Of a DNA stretch of 64,000 nucleotides, positions 49,585-57,592 are shown piece by piece; position 1 is the stretch's first letter; each line of letters starts with the position of its first letter. Under the pieces are notes generated by a model. It made no database searches. It saw nothing but the letters and a program-made list of their open reading frames with translations, and was not told the origin of the DNA. Source of the DNA: Variovorax sp. Sphag1AA (GTDB taxonomy: Bacteria; Pseudomonadota; Gammaproteobacteria; Burkholderiales; Burkholderiaceae_C); assembly GCF_014192575.1 (NCBI RefSeq), contig NZ_JACHYC010000001.1, forward strand, positions 682,001-746,000, in the 5' to 3' direction. The position numbers and the translations under genes were made by a program.

Positions 49585-51066
49585 ATGAGGCAATGGTTGC
49601 GCACACAAGGGGGCTGGTGGCTCGCCTGGCTGCTGGTTACCACCGTCGGCGCGGTCTGGATCGCGCGCGGCGAGGTCCGGCAGTTGCAGGAGGATTTCGA
49701 GGTCAACGGCCGTATTGCGCATCGCCTGATGAGCCAGCAGGTGGTGCAGTACGACGCGGTACTCGCCACGTTGGCGCTGCTGGAGCCCGCGCCGGGCGGT
49801 GCGCCGGAGCGACGTCTTTCGTCGGTGTATCCGTCGATCCTGGCCGTGCAGCGGCACGAGGCCGGCGCTCCATGGCCGAACCCAAAGCTGGCAGCCGTCG
49901 AGGCCCGCTCGCGCGAGTTGCGCCGGCCGGAGTACGTGGCCGACGATTTCGCAGGCGGGCGGTACAAGCTGATGATCGGCGCGGCGCCGCTCAGCTACCT
50001 CATCGATGTCGATCTCGCGGCCACCGTGCCCTGGCGCGACTGGCCGATGGATCCGAAGACCAGTCCCGTGCGCGTTGTGCTCGACAAGGACGGGCAGCAG
50101 TTCGTGGTCCAGCCGGGTGACGTCAATGCTTCTGGCGGATGGCGCTTCGATTTCCGCAAGACGCTCGCTTCCGAGAGCCAGGGCTTCGAGCTCATCGCGG
50201 ATCGCCATGTGTCGTGGCGCGAGCTGCCGTGGGGCGCGATGGCCGGCTGGGCGCTGGCGGTCGCGGTGGTGCTCGGTGGCGCGCAAGCCCTGAGGCGGCA
50301 GCGCATCGAACGCCGCCGGGCGGAAGACCTGCTGCGTCTCGGGCAGGTCGCGCGCCTGAACGCGCTCGGCGAGCTCGCCGCCGGCATGGCGCACGAACTG
50401 AACCAGCCGTTGACCGCGGTTCTTGCCAACACGCAGGCAGCCCGGCGCCTGCTCGACGACGATCCACCAGAGCTCGCCACCGCGCGGGATGCGATGAAGC
50501 AGGCGAGCGAACAAGCGCGCCGTGCGGCGGATGTGGTGGGGCGCCTGCGTCGGGTGATCGAGCGGCCCGATCGGTCCGGCAGCACCCAGCCCGTGGTCGT
50601 GCAAGAGGCGGTGCGCGGCGCGCTGCACCTGCTTGCGCCCGAGTTCGCGCGGCGATCCGTCACGCCAACCGTGGAGGACACGGTGCACGTGCCCGTCGTG
50701 GTGCTGGCGGAGCCGGTCGCGGTCGAACAGATCGTGCACAACCTCTTGATGAACGCACTGCAGGCCCTCGAAGACGTGCCCGTTGGAGAGCGCCGTCTGC
50801 AGGTGTCGATCGGCAATCACGGCAAACAGGGAGTGCTGACCGTGACCGACAGCGGACGCGGAATTCCATCCGATGCCTTGCCGCGAATCTTCGAGCCCTT
50901 CTTCAGCACGCGCGAGGGCGGTCTGGGCCTCGGGCTCAGCCTGTGCGAAACACTCGCCGTCGGCATGGGCGGCACCCTGGGCGCCGAGCAGGCGACGCCG
51001 CGTGGCGCGCGATTCACGCTACGGCTGCCATTGGCGGGCATTGGCGCAGAAAGGGCAGGCGCATGA
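49585..51066 (+). CDS. Membrane sensor histidine kinase
   Basis: The kinase (493 aa) has TM1 (about 10-27), a periplasmic sensor region of about 190 residues, TM2 (about 222-240), then a dimerisation domain with the phospho-acceptor His270 (GMAHELNQPLTAV) and an HATPase domain with N box LLMNALQAL, G1 DSGRGI and GLGLGLSLC. It is coupled by an ATGA overlap to a FixJ/NarL-type response regulator and followed by a secreted HbpS-like protein. Confidence 0.92.
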   Translation: MRQWLRTQGGWWLAWLLVTTVGAVWIARGEVRQLQEDFEVNGRIAHRLMSQQVVQYDAVLATLALLEPAPGGAPERRLSSVYPSILAVQRHEAGAPWPNPKLAAVEARSRELRRPEYVADDFAGGRYKLMIGAAPLSYLIDVDLAATVPWRDWPMDPKTSPVRVVLDKDGQQFVVQPGDVNASGGWRFDFRKTLASESQGFELIADRHVSWRELPWGAMAGWALAVAVVLGGAQALRRQRIERRRAEDLLRLGQVARLNALGELAAGMAHELNQPLTAVLANTQAARRLLDDDPPELATARDAMKQASEQARRAADVVGRLRRVIERPDRSGSTQPVVVQEAVRGALHLLAPEFARRSVTPTVEDTVHVPVVVLAEPVAVEQIVHNLLMNALQALEDVPVGERRLQVSIGNHGKQGVLTVTDSGRGIPSDALPRIFEPFFSTREGGLGLGLSLCETLAVGMGGTLGAEQATPRGARFTLRLPLAGIGAERAGA

Positions 51067-51686
51067 ACGAGCCGCTATCCCCGCTCATTCATCTGATCGA
51101 CGACGACCGCGCGGTGCGCGATAGCCTGGCGCTGCTGATCGGCACGGTGGGCCTGCGTGCGCAGACCTGGTCCGATCCGCAGGCGTTCATCGAAGGCTTC
51201 GACCGCAACAGCATTGGCGCGATAGTGCTCGATGTCCGGATGCCGGGTATCAGCGGACTCACCGTGCTGGACACGCTGATCGCGCAAGGCGTCGACCAGC
51301 CGGTGATCATGCTCACCGGCCATGGCACGGTGGAGATGTGCAGGCGTGCCTTCAAGGCCGGCGCGGCGGAGTTCCTCGAAAAGCCGGTGGACGACGAGCA
51401 ATTGCTCGAAGTCGTCCAACAGGCCGTGCGACAGCATGTGCGCTCCCGCGAGCGCACGCAGGCCGACCAGGCGGCGCGGGACCGATATGCGCAACTGTCG
51501 GAACGCGAACGCGAGGTCCTGGGCTTCATCGTCACCGGGCTCACCAACAAGGAGATCGCGCGCACGCTCGCGTTGTCGCCGCGGACGGTCGAGACGCATC
51601 GAGCCAATCTCTTCGCCAAGCTGGAGTGCGATTCGCTGGCGCGCCTGATCCGGCGCTATGCGGCGCTCGTGGATGGCGAAGCCTGA
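51063..51686 (+). CDS. FixJ-type response regulator
   Basis: The regulator (207 aa) has a receiver domain (IHLIDDDRAVRDSLALL, phospho-acceptor Asp57 in VLDVRMPG, and the Lys in EKPVDD) and a C-terminal LuxR HTH (LSEREREVLGFIVTGLTNKEIARTLALSPRTVETHRANL). It overlaps the kinase by 4 bp and is its partner. A 20-bp palindrome downstream, ahead of the HbpS-like gene, may be its binding site. Confidence 0.93.
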   Translation: MNEPLSPLIHLIDDDRAVRDSLALLIGTVGLRAQTWSDPQAFIEGFDRNSIGAIVLDVRMPGISGLTVLDTLIAQGVDQPVIMLTGHGTVEMCRRAFKAGAAEFLEKPVDDEQLLEVVQQAVRQHVRSRERTQADQAARDRYAQLSEREREVLGFIVTGLTNKEIARTLALSPRTVETHRANLFAKLECDSLARLIRRYAALVDGEA

Positions 51687-51693
51687 GCAGCAC

Positions 51694-51713
51694 GCTCCGT
51701 AGTTCTACGGAGC
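51694..51713. promoter_or_regulatory. 20-bp palindrome, possible response-regulator operator
   Basis: GCTCCGTAGTTCTACGGAGC has 9-bp perfect arms around TT. No T-tract follows, so it is not a standard terminator. It starts 8 bp after the response regulator stop and lies about 105 bp before the HbpS-like gene, a usual position for an activator site. Confidence 0.5.
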
Positions 51714-51818
51714 GGCGCGCGTAGCCGTACGAATACCTTTGCCGAGGCATGACTCCTAAAGTTGCCCGGCGGCTGGCGAAACGCTGGCCCCAAGCAACCA
51801 CAACCTTCGGAGATCCTC

Positions 51819-52328
51819 ATGCAATCGTCCCTTCGCCTCGGCGCACTCGCCGCACTTCTCGCAGCCGCCGCAGTGACCGCCCAGGCGCAGAGCCCGGCAC
51901 CCGCCGTGCGTACCGAAAAGAACATGTCGCTCGAACTCGCGAACCAGATCGCCGCCGCCAGCGTGGCCGCCTGCGCCGCCAACGGCTACTCGGTGAGCGC
52001 GACGGTCGTCGACCGCTCCGGCGTCGTGCGTGCGGTTCAGCGTGCCGACAACGCGGGTGCACACACGCTGGGTGCCAGCGAACGCAAGGCCTGGACCTCG
52101 GCTTCCGCCAAGGCGCCTACGTCGGCCATGATGGAAAACGCGCAGAAGAATCCTGGCGCAGCCAACCTGGTCAACATCCCCGGCTTCCTGCTGCTGGGCG
52201 GTGGCGTACCGGTCAAGTCGGGCAATGAAGTGATCGGCGCCGTGGGCGTTGGCGGTGCACCGGGCGGCCATCTGGACGAGCAATGCGCCAACGCAGCGCT
52301 CGAAAAGGTCAAGGCGCAGCTGGGCTGA
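51819..52328 (+). CDS. Secreted HbpS/GlcG-family (DUF336) protein
   Basis: The protein (169 aa) has a signal peptide (MQSSLRLGALAALLAAAAVTAQA|Q) followed by the HbpS/GlcG fold: LANQIAAASVAACAANGYSVSATVVDRSG and GGGVPVKSGNEVIGAVGVGGAPGG. HbpS of Streptomyces binds heme outside the cell and modulates the SenS-SenR two-component system. ATG 51819 has CGGAG upstream. It directly follows a kinase-regulator pair and precedes an exported ankyrin protein. Confidence 0.88.
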   Translation: MQSSLRLGALAALLAAAAVTAQAQSPAPAVRTEKNMSLELANQIAAASVAACAANGYSVSATVVDRSGVVRAVQRADNAGAHTLGASERKAWTSASAKAPTSAMMENAQKNPGAANLVNIPGFLLLGGGVPVKSGNEVIGAVGVGGAPGGHLDEQCANAALEKVKAQLG

Positions 52329-52333
52329 TCGCA

Positions 52334-53038
52334 ATGCGCACCTTGCTCCGTCGGCATTCGTTGGCTGTCGTCCTCGGCGCGCTCGTCGCGATGACGCCGG
52401 CGTTGTCGATCGCGCAGGTGCCGCCTTCCGCCGCTGAGGCGCAGGCTTATCAGGGCCTGCATCAGGCTGCTTGGCGTGGCGACGTCGTGAAGACCAAGGC
52501 CCTGATCGCGGCCGGCGCCGATCTCGATGCACGCGACGCGTACGGCCGCACGGCGCTGCACGTCGCGACCTATGCCCGCCAGCGCGAAGTCGTCGCGCTG
52601 CTCGCCAAGGCTGGCGCGAAGCTCGATCTTTTCGAGAACGACCGCTACGACGCTGTCACCATCGCCGCGGTCGCGGACGATCCGCAGACGCTGTCGCTGC
52701 TGCTCTCTCTCGGCGCAAAGGCGGGGCAGACCACCAGCCGCTACGACGGCACGGCCCTCATCGCGGCGGCGCACCTCGGGCACGACGAAGTCGTTCGCAT
52801 GCTGATCCGCGCCGGTGCGCCGCTCGATCACGTCAACAACCTCCACTGGACCGCGTTGATCGAATCGATCGTCCTCGGCGACGGCGGCCCGCGTCATCAA
52901 CGCACGCTGGTTGCGCTGGTCGATGCCGGCGCCAATACGCAGCTCGCGGATCGACAGGGCAACACACCGCTGCAACTCGCCAAGTCGCGAGGCTTCGAGG
53001 CGATGGTCGAAAAGCTGAAAACCGCGGGCGCACGCTAG
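52334..53038 (+). CDS. Exported ankyrin-repeat protein
   Basis: The protein (234 aa) has a signal peptide (MRTLLRRHSLAVVLGALVAMTPALSIA|Q) and about five ankyrin repeats (GLHQAAWRGDVVKTKALIAAGADLDARDAYGRTALHVA and following). Ankyrin repeats mediate protein-protein contact; periplasmic ankyrin proteins are often paired with catalases or other secreted partners. It begins 5 bp after the HbpS-like stop, so the two are probably cotranscribed and may interact. Confidence 0.87.
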   Translation: MRTLLRRHSLAVVLGALVAMTPALSIAQVPPSAAEAQAYQGLHQAAWRGDVVKTKALIAAGADLDARDAYGRTALHVATYARQREVVALLAKAGAKLDLFENDRYDAVTIAAVADDPQTLSLLLSLGAKAGQTTSRYDGTALIAAAHLGHDEVVRMLIRAGAPLDHVNNLHWTALIESIVLGDGGPRHQRTLVALVDAGANTQLADRQGNTPLQLAKSRGFEAMVEKLKTAGAR

Positions 53039-53082
53039 CGCGGTCGAGCACAATCGGGCGATTCCTGAGACAGGACCCGCCC

Positions 53083-53727
53083 ATGTACATGCCTCCCCAG
53101 TTCAATTCCACCGACCGCGAGGTCGCCGTGGAACTGATGCGTTCGTACCCCTTTGCCAGCCTCGTCTCGACCGATGACGAGGGCCTGCCTTTCATCACGC
53201 ACCTGCCGCTGGTGCTGGACGATCGAGGGGAGGACGGCTGGTCGCTGTTGGGGCATTGCGCCAAACCCAATCCGCACTGGCGCCACCTTCAGGCGCGACC
53301 CAAGGCGGTGGCTTCCTTTCTTGGACCGCATGCCTATCTGTCGCCGTCGGTCTATCCCGATCTCGCCCGTGTTCCGACGTGGAACTACCTCGCGGTGCAC
53401 TGCACGGTCGAGGCCCGCCTGATCGAAACGCCGGACGAAAAGGACGCGCTGCTGAAGCGCCTCATCGGCCAGCACGAGCCCGCCTATGCGCAGCAGTGGC
53501 GCGATCTGGGCGAGGAGTTCCAGCACAAGATGCTGGCCGGCATCGTGGGCTTCGAACTGCGCATCACCGCGCTGCAATGCAAGATCAAGCTGAATCAGCA
53601 TCGCAAGGAATCGCATGTCGCGATGCATTCGGTGTACAGCGAGGGTTCACCCGACGAGCGCGCACTGGCGGGTTGGATGGAGCGTTTGGGCATGCAGGTT
53701 GCCCCGGCACCCGTCGGAGAAAACTGA
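53083..53727 (+). CDS. PaiB-family FMN-binding protein
   Basis: The protein (214 aa) belongs to the PaiB/FMN-binding negative regulator family (MYMPPQFNSTDREVAVELMRSYPFASLVS, then HWRHL...VASFLGPHAYLSPSVY and KLNQHRKES). In Bacillus PaiB is linked to repression of sporulation and protease genes; its homologues have a flavin-reductase-like split barrel. The frame is open far upstream, but only as a shadow of the ankyrin gene. Confidence 0.88.
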   Translation: MYMPPQFNSTDREVAVELMRSYPFASLVSTDDEGLPFITHLPLVLDDRGEDGWSLLGHCAKPNPHWRHLQARPKAVASFLGPHAYLSPSVYPDLARVPTWNYLAVHCTVEARLIETPDEKDALLKRLIGQHEPAYAQQWRDLGEEFQHKMLAGIVGFELRITALQCKIKLNQHRKESHVAMHSVYSEGSPDERALAGWMERLGMQVAPAPVGEN

Positions 53728-53728
53728 G

Positions 53729-53956
53729 ATGCGCGTCGTCGGACTGATCGGACTCGTGCTCGCGCTGCTCGTTGTCGGCGTGCTGGCGAAAAAGCAGATG
53801 AGCTCGGCCGTCGCGCCGGTATTGCCGTCGGGCGCTCAGGCGACCACGGAAGCACCGGCGGGTGACGTTCGGGCGCAAAGCCGGCAGATCCAGGAGCAGA
53901 TCAAGCAATCGCTCGATGCCGCGCAACAGCGGCGTCCGGTGCCGGATGACAACTGA
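53729..53956 (+). CDS. Small membrane-anchored protein
   Basis: The product (75 aa) has one N-terminal hydrophobic segment (GLIGLVLALLVVGVLA) and a polar Ala/Gln-rich tail (QSRQIQEQIKQSLDAAQQRR). It begins 1 bp after the PaiB stop with GGAG upstream, and its end overlaps tadA by 11 bp, so it is part of the transcription unit. I do not recognise a family. Confidence 0.6.
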   Translation: MRVVGLIGLVLALLVVGVLAKKQMSSAVAPVLPSGAQATTEAPAGDVRAQSRQIQEQIKQSLDAAQQRRPVPDDN

Positions 53957-55022
53957 CGCGCACTGGATGCAGCTTGCGCTGGCCGAAGCACGCCGCGCGG
54001 GCGATGCCGGCGAAGTGCCGATCGGTGCGGTGGTCGTGAAGGATGGCGTGCTGGTTGGGGTGGGAAGCAATTCGCCCGTGGCGCAGCACGATCCGAGCGC
54101 GCATGCGGAAGTCAATGCGTTGCGCGCTGCGGGCGCGGCACTCGGCAACTACCGGCTCGACGGCTGCGAACTCTTCGTCACGTTGGAACCCTGTCCGATG
54201 TGCGCCGGCGCAATGATTCATGCGCGGCTCAAGCGCGTCGTGTTCGGTGCCGCCGACCCCAAGACCGGCGCGGCCGGTTCGGTGGTCGACCTGTTCGCTT
54301 CCTCGCAGCTCAATCACCACACGTCTGTGGAGGGCGGTGTGCTCGCGCAGGAGTGTCAGGCACTCTTGCAGTCCTTTTTCCAGGACCGCCGCAACGAAGC
54401 CCGCATGGCTGCCGAACCGCTGCGAGACAACGCGCTGCGCACGCCGCGCGAACGCTTTGCCTCTCTCCCGGACTACACCTTTGAAGCGAACTACGTAAGC
54501 GATCTGCCGGCCCTTCAGGGGTGGCGGATGCACTTCCTCGATGAAGGTCCAAAGCATTCGGAGCGGGTGGTGCTGTGCATCCACGGCCCCGGCGAGTGGA
54601 GCTACCTCTTCCGCCACGTCGCCCGCCTGAACGATGCGCGCGTCCTGGCGCCGGACCTGATCGGGTTCGGCATGAGCGACAAGCCCAAGCGCGAGGACGT
54701 TCATCGACTGGACTGGCATCGCGACGTTTTGCTGGAATGGCTCGACCGGGTCTCTCCAGGGCCCGTGGTGCTTGTTCACAGCGCTGGCGGTGCCGCACTC
54801 GCATCGCTGCTGGCCTCAGCTGCGCCGTCGCGCTTTCTGCACGTGATGCCTGCGCCCGACGCGGGTGAAAACGTCGCCGATGCATGGCGTGCGCCCTTTC
54901 CTGATCGTGGTCACGAGGCCGCACTGCGCGCCATGGGACGCACGCCGAAGCGCGTATCCGGTCCCGATGCGGCGCAAGCAGAACGGCTCATGAAAGACGC
55001 AATGGGATACTTCGCCCCGTGA
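53946..55022 (+). CDS. tadA: tRNA-adenosine deaminase TadA fused to incomplete alpha/beta-hydrolase domain
   Basis: The N-terminal half (about 1-155) is TadA, which makes inosine 34 in tRNA-Arg(ACG): zinc ligands His53 (HAEVN, with catalytic Glu55), Cys83 and Cys86 (PCPMC). The C-terminal half (about 165-358) is a haloalkane-dehalogenase-like alpha/beta-hydrolase with LCIHGPGEWSYLFRHV, APDLIGFGMSDKP and nucleophile elbow VHSAGG (Ser279). The chain ends soon after a cap-like APFPD segment; the usual catalytic acid and C-terminal GGH histidine are not seen. Usual TadA is about 150-180 aa. Confidence 0.9.
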   Translation: MTTDAHWMQLALAEARRAGDAGEVPIGAVVVKDGVLVGVGSNSPVAQHDPSAHAEVNALRAAGAALGNYRLDGCELFVTLEPCPMCAGAMIHARLKRVVFGAADPKTGAAGSVVDLFASSQLNHHTSVEGGVLAQECQALLQSFFQDRRNEARMAAEPLRDNALRTPRERFASLPDYTFEANYVSDLPALQGWRMHFLDEGPKHSERVVLCIHGPGEWSYLFRHVARLNDARVLAPDLIGFGMSDKPKREDVHRLDWHRDVLLEWLDRVSPGPVVLVHSAGGAALASLLASAAPSRFLHVMPAPDAGENVADAWRAPFPDRGHEAALRAMGRTPKRVSGPDAAQAERLMKDAMGYFAP

Positions 55023-55948
55023 AAAAGCACATCTACATCTATTCGCCGTCGAGCGCAGTGCGCGACAAGGCGGCGTTCAAGCGCGGCGTCAAACGGCTTC
55101 GGGCACTTGGCCACGAAGTCGAAATCGATGAAGCCGCACTGTCCACCCATCAGCGATTTGCAGGTGACGATGCGACCCGTATCGCCGCCATCACGCGCGC
55201 CGCGGCCAGTGGTGCCGATGTGGCTCTCATCTCGCGCGGCGGCTATGGACTGACGCGCATCCTCGATGCCATTCCGTACAAGGCGGTGGCGAAGGCGATC
55301 CACGATGGCACCGAGTTCGTCGGCCTCAGCGACTTCACCGCGTTCCAGAATGCCGTGCTCGCGAAGACGGGCAGTGTCACCTGGGCGGGCCCCGCTGTTG
55401 GTGAAGACTTCGGTGCCGAAGACGGCGCGGACGACATCATGGAAGCCTGTTTCGACGATCTGCTGTACGGGCAAGGGGAGGGCACCGGCTGGCGCATGCC
55501 CGCCCGCGACGCCGACGACCTGGCACCGCTCCGCGGTATCCATGGCGCGGTGCTCTGGGGCGGAAATCTTTGCGTGCTGACCAGCCTGCTCGGAACGCCT
55601 TACTTCCCGTCGATCGACAAGGGCGTCTTGTTTCTCGAGGACGTCAACGAACATCCGTACCGCGTGGAGCGCATGCTCGACCAACTCCGTCAGGCCGGTG
55701 TCCTGGCGAAGCAGAAGGCGGTGATCCTTGGGCACTTCACCGGCGTTCGCAAGGTTCCTCACGATCGCGGCTTCGGCATGAAGACGGTGACCGCGCGACT
55801 GCGTGAGTTGATCAAGACGCCTGTGCTAACCGGCTTGCCGTTCGGCCATGTGCCCACGAAGGTGCTGCTACCGGTAGGCGCGAAGGTGGAAGTCGCGGCC
55901 GACGGTCGCGACGTCTTCATGGTCTGGGGGCATCGGCACGCTCACTGA
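55019..55948 (+). CDS. ldcA: LD-carboxypeptidase (S66)
   Basis: The protein (309 aa) is a cytoplasmic murein tetrapeptide carboxypeptidase used in cell-wall recycling. It starts at GTG 55019 in a GTGA overlap with tadA. Family motifs are IYSPSSAVRD, SRGGYGLTRIL, the nucleophile region VGLSDFTAFQ, GGNLCVLTSLLGT, LFLEDVNEHPYRVERML and the LGHFTG/GLPFGH end that supplies the catalytic histidine. Confidence 0.93.
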   Translation: MKKHIYIYSPSSAVRDKAAFKRGVKRLRALGHEVEIDEAALSTHQRFAGDDATRIAAITRAAASGADVALISRGGYGLTRILDAIPYKAVAKAIHDGTEFVGLSDFTAFQNAVLAKTGSVTWAGPAVGEDFGAEDGADDIMEACFDDLLYGQGEGTGWRMPARDADDLAPLRGIHGAVLWGGNLCVLTSLLGTPYFPSIDKGVLFLEDVNEHPYRVERMLDQLRQAGVLAKQKAVILGHFTGVRKVPHDRGFGMKTVTARLRELIKTPVLTGLPFGHVPTKVLLPVGAKVEVAADGRDVFMVWGHRHAH

Positions 55949-55960
55949 GCGCGCCGAGGC

Positions 55961-55983
55961 AAAAAAAAGAGGCCTATGGCCTC
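55961..55983 (-). terminator. Intrinsic terminator, minus strand
   Basis: GAGGCC-ATA-GGCCTC followed by eight T (read on the minus strand) is a strong terminator 22 bp after the stop of the minus-strand gene at 56006, supporting that gene. On the plus strand it lacks a T-run, so it serves ldcA less well. Confidence 0.8.
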
Positions 55984-56005
55984 GTTGCGCTTTGTTGGGA
56001 GCCTG

Positions 56006-56338
56006 TCAGCTCGTAATGCGTTGATGGGTTCGCGGCCCCATCGTGTGCGGCAGGCCGCCCTTGAAGAGGCGATTGATCTGGCGCATCTGGCGCCGTGCTG
56101 CAACTTCTCCATCAACCGCGCTGAGGGCGGTCAGCACATCCTGGCGCAGGTACCAGAGGGCTTCCAGGTCGCCGGCGAAACGAACGCGTTGCGCAACCCG
56201 TTGAACCGAATGACCGCCGTGAACCTGCAGCAGCGACAGCATTGCGGTGCGGATCTGGCCCATCTGACGATCCACGGAACGGCGCGAGCCGAGTCCCGGG
56301 AAGGACAGAAAGCGGAAGAACCTGCTGAAGGACACCAT
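56006..56338 (-). CDS. Hypothetical basic protein
   Basis: The product (110 aa, MVSFSRFFRFLSFPGLGSRRSVDRQ...) is Arg-rich and has no signal peptide. The helical middle (QIRTAMLSLLQVHGGHSVQRVAQRVRFAGDLEALWYLRQDVLTAL) may bind a partner or nucleic acid. A strong terminator directly downstream supports real expression. I do not recognise a family with certainty. Confidence 0.6.
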   Translation of the reverse strand: MVSFSRFFRFLSFPGLGSRRSVDRQMGQIRTAMLSLLQVHGGHSVQRVAQRVRFAGDLEALWYLRQDVLTALSAVDGEVAARRQMRQINRLFKGGLPHTMGPRTHQRITS

Positions 56339-56644
56339 TGCGAGGAGGCGAGTTGCCAGGGAAGCCTTGATGGGTGCCTACGTTAAGCCCCGCCCGAGTG
56401 CCGCACAAGTGTGGAAACATCATTTCATGTTTAAAAACAACATACTTCACGCTTCTGTTGAAGTGTCGACCTAAGAAGTTAAACCTAAGTGTTACTTTTA
56501 AATACGAAAGTGTTCGCGGCGGGTGTGACTAATTGAAAAAGCAACAGGGTTCGCCCGCAAGTCGCTCGATTTGATGCTTTGAGGCGGTGTTTTCATGCTG
56601 CTTTGCCATAATCCCCAAGCGAGGGCTACCAAAAACTGCACAAC
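56339..56644. other. AT-rich divergent intergenic region
   Basis: About 300 bp separate the minus-strand hypothetical gene from the cyclase gene and are clearly more AT-rich than the surroundings. They contain an inverted repeat AAACAT-N6-ATGTTT (about 56412-56431) and a CATAAT hexamer near 56608. Promoters for both genes presumably lie here; no gene is seen. Confidence 0.5.
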
Positions 56645-57592
56645 ATGGGCGTCAATTCGACTGTCGTTTTCGCTGATCTGACAGGGAGTACCAGGGTCTT
56701 CGAGGCCATGGGAAATGCGCGCGCCACCGAGACGGTGACGCGGCTGACGCAATGGATCGGGGGCGTCTGCGAGTCCCACGGCGGCCGTGTCGTGAAGTCT
56801 CTTGGCGACGGTGTGTTCGCCATTTTCGGAAATGGCATCACGGCGACGCGCGCGGTGCTCGAGCTGCAGCGAAACCACCAGAAGCGCCTTCAGACCTGGC
56901 CAACGCCGCTGCGCATGGAACTGCAGATCGGCGTTGCGAGCGGGGAGGTCGTCGAAGTCGATGGCGACTGCTATGGCGACGCCGTCAACCTTGCCTCCCG
57001 CCTCAGCGACCTCGCCGGCCCCGGTCAGATCTGGGCCACCGAGTCGGTGATCGAGCAATTGCACGAAGGCGAGGTGCGCCATCGCAGCCTCGGTCCGATC
57101 AACATCCGCGGCAAGAACGAGATGCCGATCGTCCATCGCATCGACTGGCAGGACGAGGTGTCCGAGTTCCTGACGATGCCGGCATCTCTGGTCCCGTCCG
57201 CGCGCGGGCCGGATTCGTCGTTTGGCCAGATCGAGTTGGCTTGGCTCGACGTGCGCACGCTGTTCCGTGTCGAAGACCTGCCGATCCATCTGGGCCGGGT
57301 CGACGAAGCGCAGTTCGTCGTCAACGACCCGCGCGTTTCGCGTCTGCACGCCCGGATCGAATCGCGGCATGGCAGCTGCGTTCTCGTGGACGTCAGCACG
57401 TATGGCACCTGGGTGCGCTTCCACGGCACCGCGGGCGCGAGCGGTGAGATTGCGCTGCGGCGCGACGAATGCGTGCTGCATGGCAGCGGTGAAATCGGCC
57501 TTGGGGCCCCGTTGAGCGACTTCAGCGCGCCGACCATTTCCTTCAACACGACCGGCGGCAACGTGCTGCTCGGGCGCCGCGACCTCCGCTAG
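56645..57592 (+). CDS. Class III adenylate/guanylate cyclase with C-terminal FHA domain
   Basis: The protein (315 aa) has an N-terminal class III cyclase domain with metal aspartates Asp11 (FADLTGS) and Asp55 (LGDGVFAIF), Lys51, Asp112 and the transition-state pair Asn115/Arg119 (DAVNLASRL). The Lys/Asp pair predicts ATP as substrate. A C-terminal FHA domain (about 205-300; LGR, VSRLHARIES, STYGTW) would read phosphothreonine on a partner. No transmembrane segment is visible. The stop overlaps the convergent yceH stop by 4 bp. Confidence 0.88.
   Translation: MGVNSTVVFADLTGSTRVFEAMGNARATETVTRLTQWIGGVCESHGGRVVKSLGDGVFAIFGNGITATRAVLELQRNHQKRLQTWPTPLRMELQIGVASGEVVEVDGDCYGDAVNLASRLSDLAGPGQIWATESVIEQLHEGEVRHRSLGPINIRGKNEMPIVHRIDWQDEVSEFLTMPASLVPSARGPDSSFGQIELAWLDVRTLFRVEDLPIHLGRVDEAQFVVNDPRVSRLHARIESRHGSCVLVDVSTYGTWVRFHGTAGASGEIALRRDECVLHGSGEIGLGAPLSDFSAPTISFNTTGGNVLLGRRDLR

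Noticed and set aside
51694-51713. Palindrome considered as the terminator of the response regulator gene.
   Set aside because: The loop is only 2 nt and no T-tract follows on either strand; an operator is more likely.
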